Positions 44,579 to 55,982 of a stretch of DNA of 64,000 nt are shown here, piece after piece; position 1 is the first letter of the stretch, and each line of letters begins with the position of its first letter. The notes under the pieces are model-generated. The model worked only from the letters and a program-made list of their open reading frames with translations, was not told the origin of the DNA and did no database searches. Source of the DNA: Neurospora intermedia (Eukaryota; Ascomycota; Sordariomycetes; Sordariales; Sordariaceae); contig BTPP01000002.1 in assembly GCA_037102815.1 (NCBI GenBank), positions 2,418,001 to 2,482,000 on the forward strand, in the 5' to 3' direction. The translations under genes and the position numbers were made by a program.

Positions 44579-45783
44579 TCAACCAACAGCCAGCCTCCCG
44601 AGCCAGTCCTTTGCATACATTAACAGGGAACCCAACACCCTCCCCTCCTCCGCCACGCTATGCTCCCCGACCGAGTCCACGCCATCCAGCCCAGCCGCCC
44701 ATAAGATTGCCCTTCCCATGGCCCATCGGCTCAGCGCGCCCGCCGTCGCCAGCAGCGTCGCCACGCCGTAGTTGCAGTCCAGCAAAATCTTGAGCGCCTC
44801 GACGTTGTTAGCCACCACGGCCCAGCCGAGCGATCGCGCCGCCGCAGGAACGTCGTATTCCCATATCACCATCAGGATGGGGAATAACTTGGTGGAAGAC
44901 GAAACGAGAAGCGCGGTCGAGACCGAGTTGGGCCGGCTGAACTGCGGGAGAATGCCGAGGAGGTGGAGAGGAGAGTACCGACTGGAGGTGAGGAAACGGA
45001 TGGAGCCGTGGAAGGCGAGGGTTGAGAGGGTACAGAGGAGAACTTTTTGTGTGTTCCCAGAGTTAGCATGTTGAGAGGAGAACTGTCGAGAAAAAACAAG
45101 GGGGAATCTGGTTCTACAATAGGATAGGACGTACGGAAGAACATGTACTGTAGCACAATGGGTTGTTGAGCTAGACGACCAAAGTTGCTCACGCTTGCGC
45201 TGTTCATACCGGGCGATGCTGTGCCATCTACACTGTTGACGGTCGGAACTGATTGCTTTTCGATGCGTGCCCAAGTGAGATAGACGTCGAAGAGAAGGAG
45301 AAGAACTCCGAGGCGGATGATGGAAGGCTTTTCAGAACAAGTCCGCTATGTTAGTGACGGAAACACCTGTAAGATGAAAATGGGCATTCAGTCACGTACT
45401 GCAAATTCATCCTCGTCTTTCATCAAGGTGTTGTGAAGTAAATGTCTATAGACCTATGGCCATTTATGGTGTTTTAGCTTTTTGGTCTCTTCAAATGAAA
45501 GTCACCTTTCACTTCTCAAGTGCTCAAGCTGGTGCTTACTGGAGCACCTCTTGATGTATCAAGTGCATTGACTGATTGGTTGACTGTATTCATCACATAC
45601 CTGCGGTTTGATCAAGACGAGATCAATGAAGAGTACGACAAAGTCATGCTCAACATATTTGTCACAGAAGCGGCCGCAGTTCTTGCACACCGTCAATCGG
45701 ATGTTGTGTCCAGTCGACTTGTCACCTGCGCCCTCCCTCCATAACGTCTTCACAGGGTGTCTGCATTCGATGCAAATCGGCAT
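44579..45783 (-). CDS. ARV1-like sterol/GPI-lipid homeostasis protein
   Basis: ER membrane protein involved in sterol distribution and GPI-anchor synthesis. Exons on the minus strand are 45783-45601, 45453-45400, 45327-45135 and 45042-44579, giving 297 aa. The ARV1 homology domain is at the N terminus: a zinc-ribbon CxxC pair (C4, C7, C33, C36), then FCDKYVEHDFVVLFIDLVLI and VYRHLLHNTLM. Several hydrophobic segments follow (IIRLGVLLLLFDVYLTW, LLCTLSTLAFHGS, the region LFPILMVIWEY, and the C-terminal third). The third intron ends in the weak acceptor AAG; a better-looking CAG 40 bases upstream would lead to an immediate stop, so AAG is the supported choice. Confidence 0.92.
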
Positions 45784-46482
45784 TCGGACCGCGAGATTGA
45801 GCAGAGACGAGGCTGATGGGGATAAGTGTGTATCCCGAGTGAAAATGTCGTTGAGGGTTCGTAAGTGTTGTGATGAATTTAACCGGTTGTGATTTGATGG
45901 CGTTCCTCAATGTTTCCCCCGTGGATGATGCTGAGGGTGAGTTCTTGGCGTCCATAGCGATTCAGTGTTAGTCCACCTCTGGTTTACCAGTACACTACAT
46001 GGTAAGCGCTGGGTTAGGGTTCAATGTGTGTATGTTGTACAGTTTTGATGCTGCTTCACCAGGCCTAGCCATTTCAAGGGCTCGAATTGAGGTCAAGCGT
46101 CCGTCAACGAAATTCATCCTTATTTAGCCAAATGATCTCATCCATTGCATCGATATCTAGAATGTGCCGCCATTGTCCAAATCTAAACGGTGGTTCAAGG
46201 CGCATAAGAAATATACTTTTCGGTAATCCTATGGTCTATGGTAGTGATTGCTTTGAATGTGCCCGCTTTCGCTCTAATTCTCGATATACACAAAACCGCC
46301 AAAATAAATATTAATGCAAACCTGGCCAACTCTGCTGGCCCCCTATGATGCAGAAAGAGGACGCCATATACTCAACTGTGATAACATGCTCATCACGAGT
46401 TGGGATCCCCCGTCATGATTTCAAAGCCGCAAATTACCCGAGATCCGATGCAAACGAGCGATCTGTCTGTCCAAAGCTACAA
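45784..46482. other. Intergenic region
   Basis: About 700 bp holding the ARV1 promoter and the 3' UTR of the LysM gene, both minus strand. The middle part (46080-46330) is AT-rich. No gene seen. Confidence 0.6.
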
Positions 46483-48309
46483 TTAGTCTGCCTTCTTGTC
46501 CCTCCCAGCAAGATTGCCGCTGGGGAACCTCCCTCTCATCATTCCACTCCCGCCCATTGTAGCGCTTCTTCCAGAGGTACCGACTTCAAAATTCGACAGT
46601 CCTGTGTCCTGTAAATTGTTAGACGTAGGATTGACAGGGCCTCCTCGATCATCGTCACTATTAGTGTCGGTAAGCTCGATGAGGTCGCCTTCTTCTGCCC
46701 CAAGAGGCGATCGTTTCGGTACGCCTAAAGAAGGCGTTCCTAATGGTCGTTTGACAAAGGCGCCTCTTAGCCAATTCTCGACCGCCGCAGCTGCTTTATC
46801 GAGGCCGGTGGACCCTTGGCCGTTTAACCTCGAGGCATCGCCTCCGTCTTCAAAAGGACTCTCCACAATAGTTGGGTGCTCCTCAGCGCCGTGGAAACCG
46901 AGGCGGGCGGTTTCAGCACCCAAAACAGCCATGGACGGTAGAGAGTCAATGTTGAGGCCCGGTAGATGTTTATTTGTCCACGTGTTGAAATAATCCTTCT
47001 CGGGCCCGGGTGCTCTTACATTCCGCAGCGAGCCTACACCTCCCGGCCGTCTCATCCATGCTGGCCGCGCATCATCTCCAACAAGACTAGGACGGCTTCC
47101 TATAAGACTCGTTCGGCGAGAAGATATGCTGCCGGGACTCATAGGACCGGTCTCTCCACTTAGGGTGGTACCCGGTATGTCCATTGACGTCCTAGGCGAC
47201 GTCATTGTGGAAGTGGTGTTCATGCTCTTCCTCCGACGCGGGGGAAAGTATCCCAGAACCTTACGTTCTACTCGTGCGACCTCAACAGGATTAGGAAACG
47301 AGTCGAGTGATACCCAACGCACATGTGTCCATGGTCGCTCGTCATCATTTGTTGGTAATTTGTCGTCCCCGCCTCGATCGTTGGTTGAGGGGCCAAAAAA
47401 CTCTCGGTTGTTGGAATTGTCTCGCCCAAATGGATCAGTTCCTTCCGGCGTACGGGCCAAGTAATCAACTTGAGCCCCGGAAGATGAGGGGCCTTCGCAA
47501 GGGCGCCCCTTGATCTCGCAGGCGTCGACAGGAATTGCAAGCCATTTGCGTATCTGAATATTGTCTCGCGACCATAGGCCGTTGGCCTTACGGAATGCGT
47601 CTTCACGGCACTTGTAGCGAAGCACAATCCCGGCGTAGGTATCGGTAGGTTGTACATGGTGGATGTACACCAGGTGCTCCGCTGCTTCCTGACTCTGAGA
47701 AGCTTCTCGCAAATCCTCGTCTGAATTACGCTTCTTGAACCTCCTGGAAACATCCAGGCCACCATTGACCCCCTCGTGGCTTTCAAGTATACTTGCTGTC
47801 CTAAGGGCCCTGAGACGCCCCTCCCGCTCGGTTAATGATCCTGATCCAACATCCTCCAAGCATGGCCTCGACTCGTTTGGTGGTTCGGGACCCCAACTGC
47901 TGGAGCTCTTTTGTTTCCCAGCGGTTTGAGTTGCCAATCTTTCTGACCCGGTATGATATGATTCTCCACCGGTAAGCAGTGATGTGGTAAACTCCTGAAC
48001 GGAGGCCCACGTCGAAGCCCACGAGCCATCGAGCAGACCACGGCCACCCCTGGGGCTACTTGTACGAGCGGAGCCCGCCGCGACCTCGAGCCTAGAATCG
48101 TTCCTCCCAGTAACATCTCCTATGCGTGCGGCGGGAATCGGCGAGGCCCCTCTGTCTGAGGTCCTGCTTGGACTTGAGTAGAGGGAGGATGATGTTGCAT
48201 TATTCCGGTTGCTCGCTACGCGCCGGTTCCGTGGCCGAATAGAGTTATCATCCACCTCTGCTGAAGCCGACAAGAGAGCATTCGAAGGGGGGCGCTGCGA
48301 GAGACTCAT
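46483..48309 (-). CDS. Intracellular LysM-domain protein
   Basis: Single exon, 608 aa, start MSLSQRPPSNALLSASAEVD. There is no signal peptide or transmembrane segment. One LysM domain lies at about 212-262 (VYIHHVQPTDTYAGIVLRYK, CREDAFRKANGLWSRDNIQI, RKWLAIPVDAC); the rest is Ser/Pro/Gly-rich and looks disordered apart from a conserved-looking block after the LysM (VRWVSLDSFPNPVEVARVER, then KVLGYFPPRRR). A later segment, PEKDYFNTWTNKHLPGLNID, may also be structured. This is the cytosolic single-LysM type found across filamentous fungi, unlike secreted chitin-binding LysM effectors. Its molecular role is unknown to me. Confidence 0.85.
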   Translation of the reverse strand: MSLSQRPPSNALLSASAEVDDNSIRPRNRRVASNRNNATSSSLYSSPSRTSDRGASPIPAARIGDVTGRNDSRLEVAAGSARTSSPRGGRGLLDGSWASTWASVQEFTTSLLTGGESYHTGSERLATQTAGKQKSSSSWGPEPPNESRPCLEDVGSGSLTEREGRLRALRTASILESHEGVNGGLDVSRRFKKRNSDEDLREASQSQEAAEHLVYIHHVQPTDTYAGIVLRYKCREDAFRKANGLWSRDNIQIRKWLAIPVDACEIKGRPCEGPSSSGAQVDYLARTPEGTDPFGRDNSNNREFFGPSTNDRGGDDKLPTNDDERPWTHVRWVSLDSFPNPVEVARVERKVLGYFPPRRRKSMNTTSTMTSPRTSMDIPGTTLSGETGPMSPGSISSRRTSLIGSRPSLVGDDARPAWMRRPGGVGSLRNVRAPGPEKDYFNTWTNKHLPGLNIDSLPSMAVLGAETARLGFHGAEEHPTIVESPFEDGGDASRLNGQGSTGLDKAAAAVENWLRGAFVKRPLGTPSLGVPKRSPLGAEEGDLIELTDTNSDDDRGGPVNPTSNNLQDTGLSNFEVGTSGRSATMGGSGMMRGRFPSGNLAGRDKKAD

Positions 48310-49696
48310 GGCTTTTTGTTGATTGTGTCCTCGCAGGGAGGGCGCAAACCTCGGCGCCTTATGGTTCGTGGTTCGAAGGGAGCATCAGATAGCAGTTGTT
48401 CGAGGAACCATGGAGAGGGTGCCCCTTGCTGCTAGGCTGTTATTATTCTCTTTGCAAATGTGTGACTGCTGGAGACTATGGGCACTGGTCGCAACGCTAT
48501 GAATGCCCTCGCTTCGTTTGTTTTTCCTCTCGAGATGTGCCGTAACGTGGAGTTCTCTCTGTAAGTTTATTGATGGAGGCAGATTGCTCGAGGTGATGGC
48601 CCAATCGGTCGAAGCTGGGCTGGAGATCGGATCCGGTAGGACGTCGAGACAAAGGTACGGCGGGTAACAGGTCGTTGCGATTAGATGGTTAATGGAACTG
48701 CGCGTCATGAAATCAAAAAAGGAAAAATGCCACCAATAGCCGAACACTGCAATGATCTCGAACTAAAGACGTTCGGTTTGATGGGAAAGCTGGAGGGTGT
48801 AAAGATCCAAGAGCTTCCACTTCACTAGGTTGTGACGACGGGAGCTGGGGGGGGGGAATCGATGCGGAAGCAGGAACGTGCCGTCCAGGTTCCCACTCGC
48901 CAGTCGTGCCACTGTGTTCTAGTTGGCGGCGTCCCCGGCCTGTGGCCTGAATGGAGGCTCCCATACTGTAGGTATCCCGGAGGGGGCTCCCGTCGGCCAG
49001 TTCAGGGCCAAGAACCATAGCGGGGGCCATGCCTTGCCTCCATGCCGTGCACTTGAAGGAAAGGCTCCACAATGTGTTTTGGCTCTGCGCCATGTACAAA
49101 TCAGGCCCGTTTCGCATTGTCTTTTGGTACGTAATGATTTACTGCTCCAGGCCGAATGAAGGGCCTCTTCAAGACGGAGAATAGGATCCCGCGTAGTAGA
49201 GCTTCCTGATCTTTCGTGCGCCAAGCCGATTTACATGGGATCTTTGCCGGCGAAAGGGTCATCATGAAAACAAACCTTATACTCACTAGACGCACGGAAT
49301 CATGCAAAACGAGAAGAGTTCTTAAAATTCGGGGATGAACGATCTTGTACTCGCGCCGTTTTGACTAAATGGTGATAGACCAAAAAGGGGTATACATATG
49401 TAGCCAAAGCACGGACCCAGTGTCGCAGAGAGCCACTTGCTATGTACATAATCCCCACCTTTGTGAGCATCGCGCCAGGGGCAGACGGGCACGTGCAGAC
49501 GTGAATGCAGGGCGCCCAGTCCTGGCCCACACCCCGCCCTTCCCCCAAACCCGGTGGTGCCTGAGAAAAGTAAACAAACGTTGGGTCCATCTTCCGATCT
49601 TGTCGCAATTGTTCGGGCAGGCGCGGGCGTTTCTAACAGCAGCGCCAAAGTCCGAACCACCACGATCCCCGGGCCAAAAACCACGACGACGCCAGA
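48310..49696. other. Divergent promoter region
   Basis: About 1.4 kb between the LysM gene (minus) and SMC2 (plus). It contains a short G run near 48848-48857. Open frames antisense to the SMC2 first exon have no support. No gene called. Confidence 0.6.
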
Positions 49697-52600
49697 ATGA
49701 GGGTCACCGAAGTCATTATCGACGTACGTGTTTCTCCACGGTGCCATTAGACGCGACCGGACCGAACGTGGGATGCGAAGTCGTGACAGAGCTGACATAA
49801 CCGTGCGTCGCATAGGGCTTCAAGTCGTACGCCGTTAGAACGGTGATTTCGGGATGGTAAGGGCACATGTTCATCAGGGCGATGGAAGACATCCTCCCAA
49901 TTGCATAACTAACCGGCCGTCACAGGGACGAGAGCTTCAACTCCATTACCGGCCTCAACGGCAGCGGTAAATCCAACATCCTCGACGCCATCTGCTTCGT
50001 CCTCGGTATTACCAATATGTCAACAGTCCGCGCTCAAAACCTGCAGGATCTCATCTACAAACGAGGCCAAGCCGGTGTCACGAAGGCCAGCGTCACAATA
50101 GTGTTCGACAATAGAGACAAGAAAAAGTCACCAATCGGATTCGAAGAGTATGCGACCATCAGCGTTACCCGCCAAATTGTGCTCGGAGGCACTTCAAAAT
50201 ACCTGATCAACGGTCATCGTGCGCAGCAACAAACCGTACAGAACCTCTTCCAATCGGTTCAGCTCAATATCAACAACCCCAACTTCCTCATCATGCAGGG
50301 CCGCATCACAAAAGTTTTGAATATGAAGGCCGTTGAAATCCTGGCCATGATCGAGGAGGCAGCTGGCACAAGGATGTTCGAGGATAGGAGGGACAAAGCA
50401 CTCAAGACGATGGCCAAGAAGGAGATGAAGTTACAGGAGATCAAAGAACTCTTGCGGGATGAGATCGAACCGAAGCTGGAGAAGCTACGAACCGAAAAGC
50501 GCGCATTCCTCGACTTTCAGCAAACCCAAAACGACCTGGAGCGATTAACAAGACTCGTGGTGGCGCACGATTACGTAAGGTGTCAGGAGAAGCTACAACA
50601 GTCAGCATCGGATCTTGAGACGAAGAAGCAGCGCCAGAAGGAACTTGAGGAATCTGCTATCCGGCTGAAAAATGAGATATCCCATCTGGAGGAGGACTTA
50701 CAACGGGTTAAGGCACAGCGCGACAAGGAGTTACGAAAAGGTGGCAAGGCTCAAGCCCTGGAAGAAGCAGTGAAGAAGCACGCCAACGAGCTGGTAAGGC
50801 TTGCTACTGTTGTGGATTTGAAGAAGAGCAGTATGAAGGAGGAGCAGGAACGGAGGAAAGCTGGAGAGAAGAACGTTGCCGACCTGGAGGCGGCGCTGAA
50901 GGAAAAGACGAAGACGTACGAGAAGATCAAGGCGAAATTCGATGCCGCCAAGGAGACGCTTGAAAAGCAGAGGAAAGAAGCAGACACCAAGGAAGAGCTG
51001 CTACAAACCCTGCAAACTGGTGTTGCGTCCAAGGAGGGACAGGAGAATGGTTACCAAGGACAACTACAAGACGCGAGAAACAGGGCCACCGCTGCGGCAA
51101 CTGAACAAGAGCAGGCAAAGATCAAAATCGCCCATCTGGAGAAGCGAATTAAAGAGGAAGAACCCCGGGCCAGGAAGGCCAAAGAGCAAAACGCCGGCTT
51201 GCTGAAGGATCTCGATGGCCTGAAAGCCCAGGCTCAGAGGCTTGAGAAGGAGCTTGGAAAGCTTGGGTTCCAACCCGGGACGGAGGAAGAAATGTACAAG
51301 CAGGAAAGCTCGCTCCAGCAGACTATCCGCAATCTCAGGCAAGAAGCCGATGCGCTTAAACGCAAGGTGGCAAATATCGACTTCAACTACGCCGATCCAG
51401 TCCCAAACTTTGATCGATCAAAAGTGAAAGGGCTAGTCGCGCAACTCTTTGCATTACCCAAAGAGTATATGGAAGCTGGAACAGCGCTGGAGATCTGCGC
51501 TGGAGGCCGTCTTTACAACGTGGTTGTTGACACCGAAGTCACTGGCACACAACTACTGCAAGGCGGTAGATTGCGAAAGAGGGTTACCATTATTCCCTTG
51601 AACAAGATCTCTGCTTTCAAGGCTTCTGCACAAACGATTGCCAATGCGCAACGAATCGCTCCAGGAAAAGTGCACCTAGCTTTGTCCCTAGTTGGGTACG
51701 ACGATGAAGTGTCAGCGGCAATGGACTATGTCTTTGGAAATACGCTCATTTGCGCTGATGCAGACACAGCCAAGAGGGTGACGTTCGATCCAAATGTCCG
51801 CATGAGGAGCATCACAGTGGAGGGTGATTCGTACGATCCATCTGGTACACTATCGGGTGGAAGTGCCCCCAACTCGAGCGGCGTTTTGGTTACTTTGCAG
51901 AAGCTCAATGAAATCAATCGGCAGCTGAAGGAAGCAGAGACCGCTCTCAATGAGCTACGCGGCCAAATTTACCGGGAAAAAACGAAACTTGACCAAGCAA
52001 AGAGAATCAAGCAAGAACTTGACCTCAAATCCCATGAGATCAAGCTAGCGGAGGAGCAAATTGGCGGTAACTCATCGTCATCGATCATCCAAGAGATTGC
52101 AAATATGAAGGAAACAATAGTCCAACTCAAGCAGTCGATCATGGAGGCCAAGCAGCGACAAGCGGAAGCCACCGCCGAAGCCAAAAGAATCGAAAAGGAC
52201 ATGAAGGACTTTGACAATAATAAAGACGCCAAGCTTGTGGAGCTGCAAGCTTCAGTCGACAAGCTACGTGCGTCCCTGGACAAGATGTCTGTTACTAACA
52301 AGGCGTTGCAAAAAGAGCTTCAGGAGGCGCAACTGGACTCCGAGCAGGTTGCTGCGGATCTTGCAGCTGCGCGGGAGCAGGTTCAAGATATCGACGTTGC
52401 TCTCAAAGCCCAACAGGAGGAGATCGACGACATCGTGAAGCAAGGAACAGTCCTTCAAGAGACCCACGACGCCGTCCTAGCACAGCTGGAAGATGAACGG
52501 ACCAAACTGCATGTGTATGACGACGAGCTCCGGGCTTTGGAAGATGCTACCAGATCCAAGAATGCTCGAATCGCCGAGGAGGGGCTTGAACTGCAGAAGC

Positions 52601-53524
52601 TCGGTCACCAGATCGAGAAGTTTCACAAGGAGCAGCAGCAAGCCGCGCAGACAGCCTCACACATGGAGCGTGAGCACGACTGGATCGCCGAGACCAAGGA
52701 CCAGTTTGGCCGGCCCGGAACGCTCTACGACTTCAAGGGCCAGAACATTGCCGAGTGCAAGTCCACGCTGCGGAACCTGACGGAGCGTAGCCAGGGCCTG
52801 CGCAAGAAGATAAACCCAAAGGTGATGAACATGATCGACAGCGTCGAGAAAAAGGAGGTGTCGCTCAAGCACATGATGCGCACCGTCATCCGCGACAAGC
52901 GCAAGATAGAGGAAACCATTCTTAGTCTGGACGACTACAAGAAGAAGGCGCTGCAGGAGACGTGGGAGAAGGTCAATGCCGACTTTGGACAGATCTTTGC
53001 CGAGCTGTTGCCGGGCAGTTTCGCCAAGCTGGATCCTCCCGAAGGCAAGACCATCAGCGAGGGCTTGGAAGTCAAGGTGCAGCTTGGTAAAGTGTGGAAG
53101 CAGAGCCTTACTGAGTTGAGCGGTGGTCAAAGGTATAATCTTTTTTTCTCAACTTTTTTTTTTTTTTTGACCCGCCTCCCCCAATTCAACGCACCTCAGC
53201 CCGTCCCTTCATTAAATTCTTCATTTCCCATTAGCACTACTAACTTTGTCATTGTCCAGATCCCTAATCGCCCTCTCCCTCATCATGGCTCTCCTCCAGT
53301 TCAAGCCCGCGCCCATGTACATTCTCGACGAAGTCGACGCGGCGCTCGACCTGTCGCACACGCAGAACATTGGCCGTCTGATCAAGACGCGGTTCAAGGG
53401 CTCGCAGTTCATCGTCGTCAGTCTCAAGGACGGCATGTTCCAGAACGCCAACCGCATCTTCCGGACGAGATTCAGCGAGGGAACAAGCATGGTTCAGGCG
53501 CTCACGCCGGCGGATTTGAAGTGA
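49697..53524 (+). CDS. SMC2, condensin core ATPase
   Basis: Structural maintenance of chromosomes subunit 2, which pairs with SMC4 in condensin to compact mitotic chromosomes. Exons 49697-49723, 49816-49856, 49926-53132 and 53260-53524 give 1179 aa, the normal SMC2 length. Walker [10 protein letters not shown] is at about 32-40, followed by two long coiled coils flanking a hinge (about 523-640; [32 protein letters not shown]). The ABC signature LSGGQ is at 1087-1091 and Walker [12 protein letters not shown] at 1112-1122. The N terminus [20 protein letters not shown] is typical of SMC2. The last intron, 127 nt with a run of 14 T and a TACTAAC branch, splits the codon for the residue right after LSGGQ. 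Confidence 0.97.
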
Positions 53525-54001
53525 CATGTTCATCTTTTAGGCAAATAGACTATTGTATGATCAAAGGCTGGGATTGGAATACCGAAGGGCGGAGGCAAAA
53601 GAAGCAGGGATGGTCGTTTGTTCATGAAACTTTGGGCGTGATGGGATCTGGCTTGGTTGAGTTATGAATGAATTTGGAGCTCTTACTCTTCATGTGTAAT
53701 TGTGGGAAACGAATATGGAGAATCGACAATTGGGAGCTCAAATCAACGAACAACTTTGGTGTCTTCAACTCGGGGCATTCTGGCATGCGGTTATTTAGCT
53801 GACACATGGAAGCTACGTTTATGTACTAGCCTTGACCTAACCTCGCTGATTTTTATTGTTCGGGAGTGATTCTATTCTCTATTCTTACAGCCCAAGTCTA
53901 CCCACTGGTGCACTCCATCTGGATAACGACGGTATTTCCGCCATACCCGTTGGTCTATGTTGCTTAACCGCCTAGACCCAGTGTTGTGATAATTTTCCGG
54001 T
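53525..54001. other. Convergent 3' intergenic region
   Basis: About 480 bp between the stops of SMC2 (plus) and the MOSC gene (minus), probably both 3' UTRs. No gene seen. Confidence 0.6.
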
Positions 54002-54505
54002 TCAGATATCCGGTCTGTCCTCCTCATACATCCTCACATACCGATGAGGCCCCCTGCTCAGCACCTCGACACTCATACCAACTTCGACCCAACTCTCCAT
54101 CACCATGTTATCGGGATTAACTCCTTCGATATCGGTAGTAGGGTCACGGTATAAAGGGGTCAGCTGCATGCCGAGACTGCCGACGCCCTTAATTCCCGGG
54201 TCTACGTCTCTGTACTTTCGGAGGGCTCGGTCCGGCTCGGCAGGGTGACGGAAACCCGTGTCTTGATCTACGTTGGGCATTTTGCAGCTGTTGAGGGGTT
54301 AGTTGGGGGCAATCCTTTAGTATATATAGCATTTCTAGTAGGGATGGGAAGTCCTTCACACACTTACCGTACGCATCGGCCAGATACGTGGAAATGGGTC
54401 TTGTCTTGTCTTTTATTGGAAGGTCCAGGATTGAAGCGGATTGTCTTCCAGGTTTCTTCTTCGTAGGCTTCGACACCGTCCACTGTGATGTGTGATGAGG
54501 TTAGG

Positions 54506-54544
<39 letters not shown>

Positions 54545-55982
54545 GTGTGTTGTTAGCGTTACGAGATTGGAGCCTTATTTTCGAAGGATAATGCAGGGTT
54601 GCTTCAATGGGGATATTGCGCCGAAATGGAATCTTGCTTCCAGAAAGCTTGCCCAGACAACATGATTCAGACCCTCCATGATAAACACCTAGTTCCTCTA
54701 CTAGCCATGCGCCTAATGACCCCTGAGGGGAAGCAAAATGGCCCAAGAGCTTTTTTTTTTTTTTTTTTTTTTTAAGAGGAGGGGGGGGGGGGGGGGGGGG
54801 GGGGGGGTTTGCTCGACTAATGTCCGAATGTGTAGCGTCCGGACTAACATACCTACGATGTTGGCTCGGAACCTCAATGGGTCGAGTGATTTAAGGCTGT
54901 CATCCTTGTTGATTTTGGCGTCTAAATCTTGAACGCTTGAAAGGTTGAGCATATGCACGGGATACTATTACCCAATCCTCCGTTGTGGTCAGTTATACGG
55001 TCTGGATTTGCCTGATGTCCTCGAGTCACGGAGTAGGAAAAGGACGAAAACGTACCGCATCCTGCCAGCCGGTAACGGGCTGATAGCCGGCCTCCTCCTT
55101 TTTCGGCGCATTTCGATACACCTCCCGTAATTGAGACGGGTCGACGCGAAATAAGCCGAGCCTGTTACTCACTCCCAGGTGCAGCCTCAACTCTTGAGGT
55201 AGATCCGCCTCCATGTTGAGCGCTGTGACCGTATCCCGCCAGATCTTCACCGGCTCCCATGTGTATTTCCTGGCCTCGATCTCCCCATCTGAAGGAAATG
55301 AGACAGGGAGCATGATCTCCTTCTCGGGTACAGCACGAAGTCCACGAGAGAGTTTTGCGCCCAGCCACGCCAGCGTGCCGCGCAGCCCTACCTCTTGCCA
55401 GGGAAAGCGAATGACAATAAATGAGTCTCCCAGAGAAGTGGACTTGTCGGTGCTGTCCCCAGACAATAGCTGCTGGCCTCCCCCTCGCGCCTTGCGGATA
55501 TCGGGAACATAGAGATCCACACTGACGGTGGCAAGACGGGGAAACTCTCTCTGCGAGATGAATTGCCACGAATGCTCCTTCTTTGTCTCGTCCAGGGTGT
55601 CGAGCCCGATCGGGAACGGACTCTTGAGCTGAGCGAAAGTGTAGAGGCGGTCGTATTCGAGACCGGCGGGTATAACTTTGCTCTCAAGTACCTCAATGCC
55701 TTTGCAGGATTTTACCGGGAAGATCCATAAGCTCTGAATTCTCCCTGGACCATCAATGTTTGCTTTGTTGTCTCTCTCTGAGTGCCTGGGTAGTCGGCGT
55801 TGTGAGTCATCCAGGCCTAACTTGCTATGTGTTTGAAGGAGTGCCTCCGTCACCGAAGGCAGAGTCGGTGGGAGGTAAATGAGGATCGGAAGAATGAAAA
55901 CAACAATCGTCACAGCAATCAGGAAGAGGCTTCCGGGACCAACAACTGGGCCGGGCGGCGGAAGGTCAGCCTGGTATCCCAT
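54002..55982 (-). CDS. Membrane-anchored MOSC-domain protein (mARC-like)
   Basis: Probable molybdenum-cofactor-binding protein related to the mitochondrial amidoxime-reducing component. Exons on the minus strand are 55982-55056, 54964-54853, 54482-54368 and 54287-54002, giving 479 aa. One transmembrane helix lies at about 18-40 near the N terminus. The MOSC_N beta-barrel follows (SLWIFPVKSCKGIEVLESKV, LEYDRLYTF), then the MOSC domain with VHMLNLSSVQDLD, RFRANIVVDGVEAYEEETW and RCVRCKMPNVDQDTGF. C386 in that last motif aligns with the Mo-liganding cysteine of mARC. The large insertion between the two domains is a fungal feature as I recall it. The GTATGT donor of exon 2 is used rather than GTAGGT four bases upstream, because only it keeps the frame. 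The second intron (54483-54852) is full of simple repeats. Confidence 0.87.
54509..54807. repeat. Cluster of simple repeats in a MOSC-gene intron: (GT)n, T23, G27
   Basis: Within the intron 54483-54852 there are about 15 GT units (54509-54539), 23 consecutive T (54751-54773) and 27 consecutive G (54781-54807). The transcribed strand of the MOSC gene therefore has C27 followed by A23 and (AC)n. Read directly; exact lengths of such runs are error-prone in sequencing. Confidence 0.9.

Noticed and set aside
46013-46024. TTAGGG-like sequence (GGGTTAGGGTTC)
   Set aside because: Only a single copy; not a telomeric array.
49322-49813. 163-codon minus-strand frame overlapping the first SMC2 exon
   Set aside because: Antisense to SMC2 exon 1 and promoter, no family resemblance, Val/Gly/Arg-rich.
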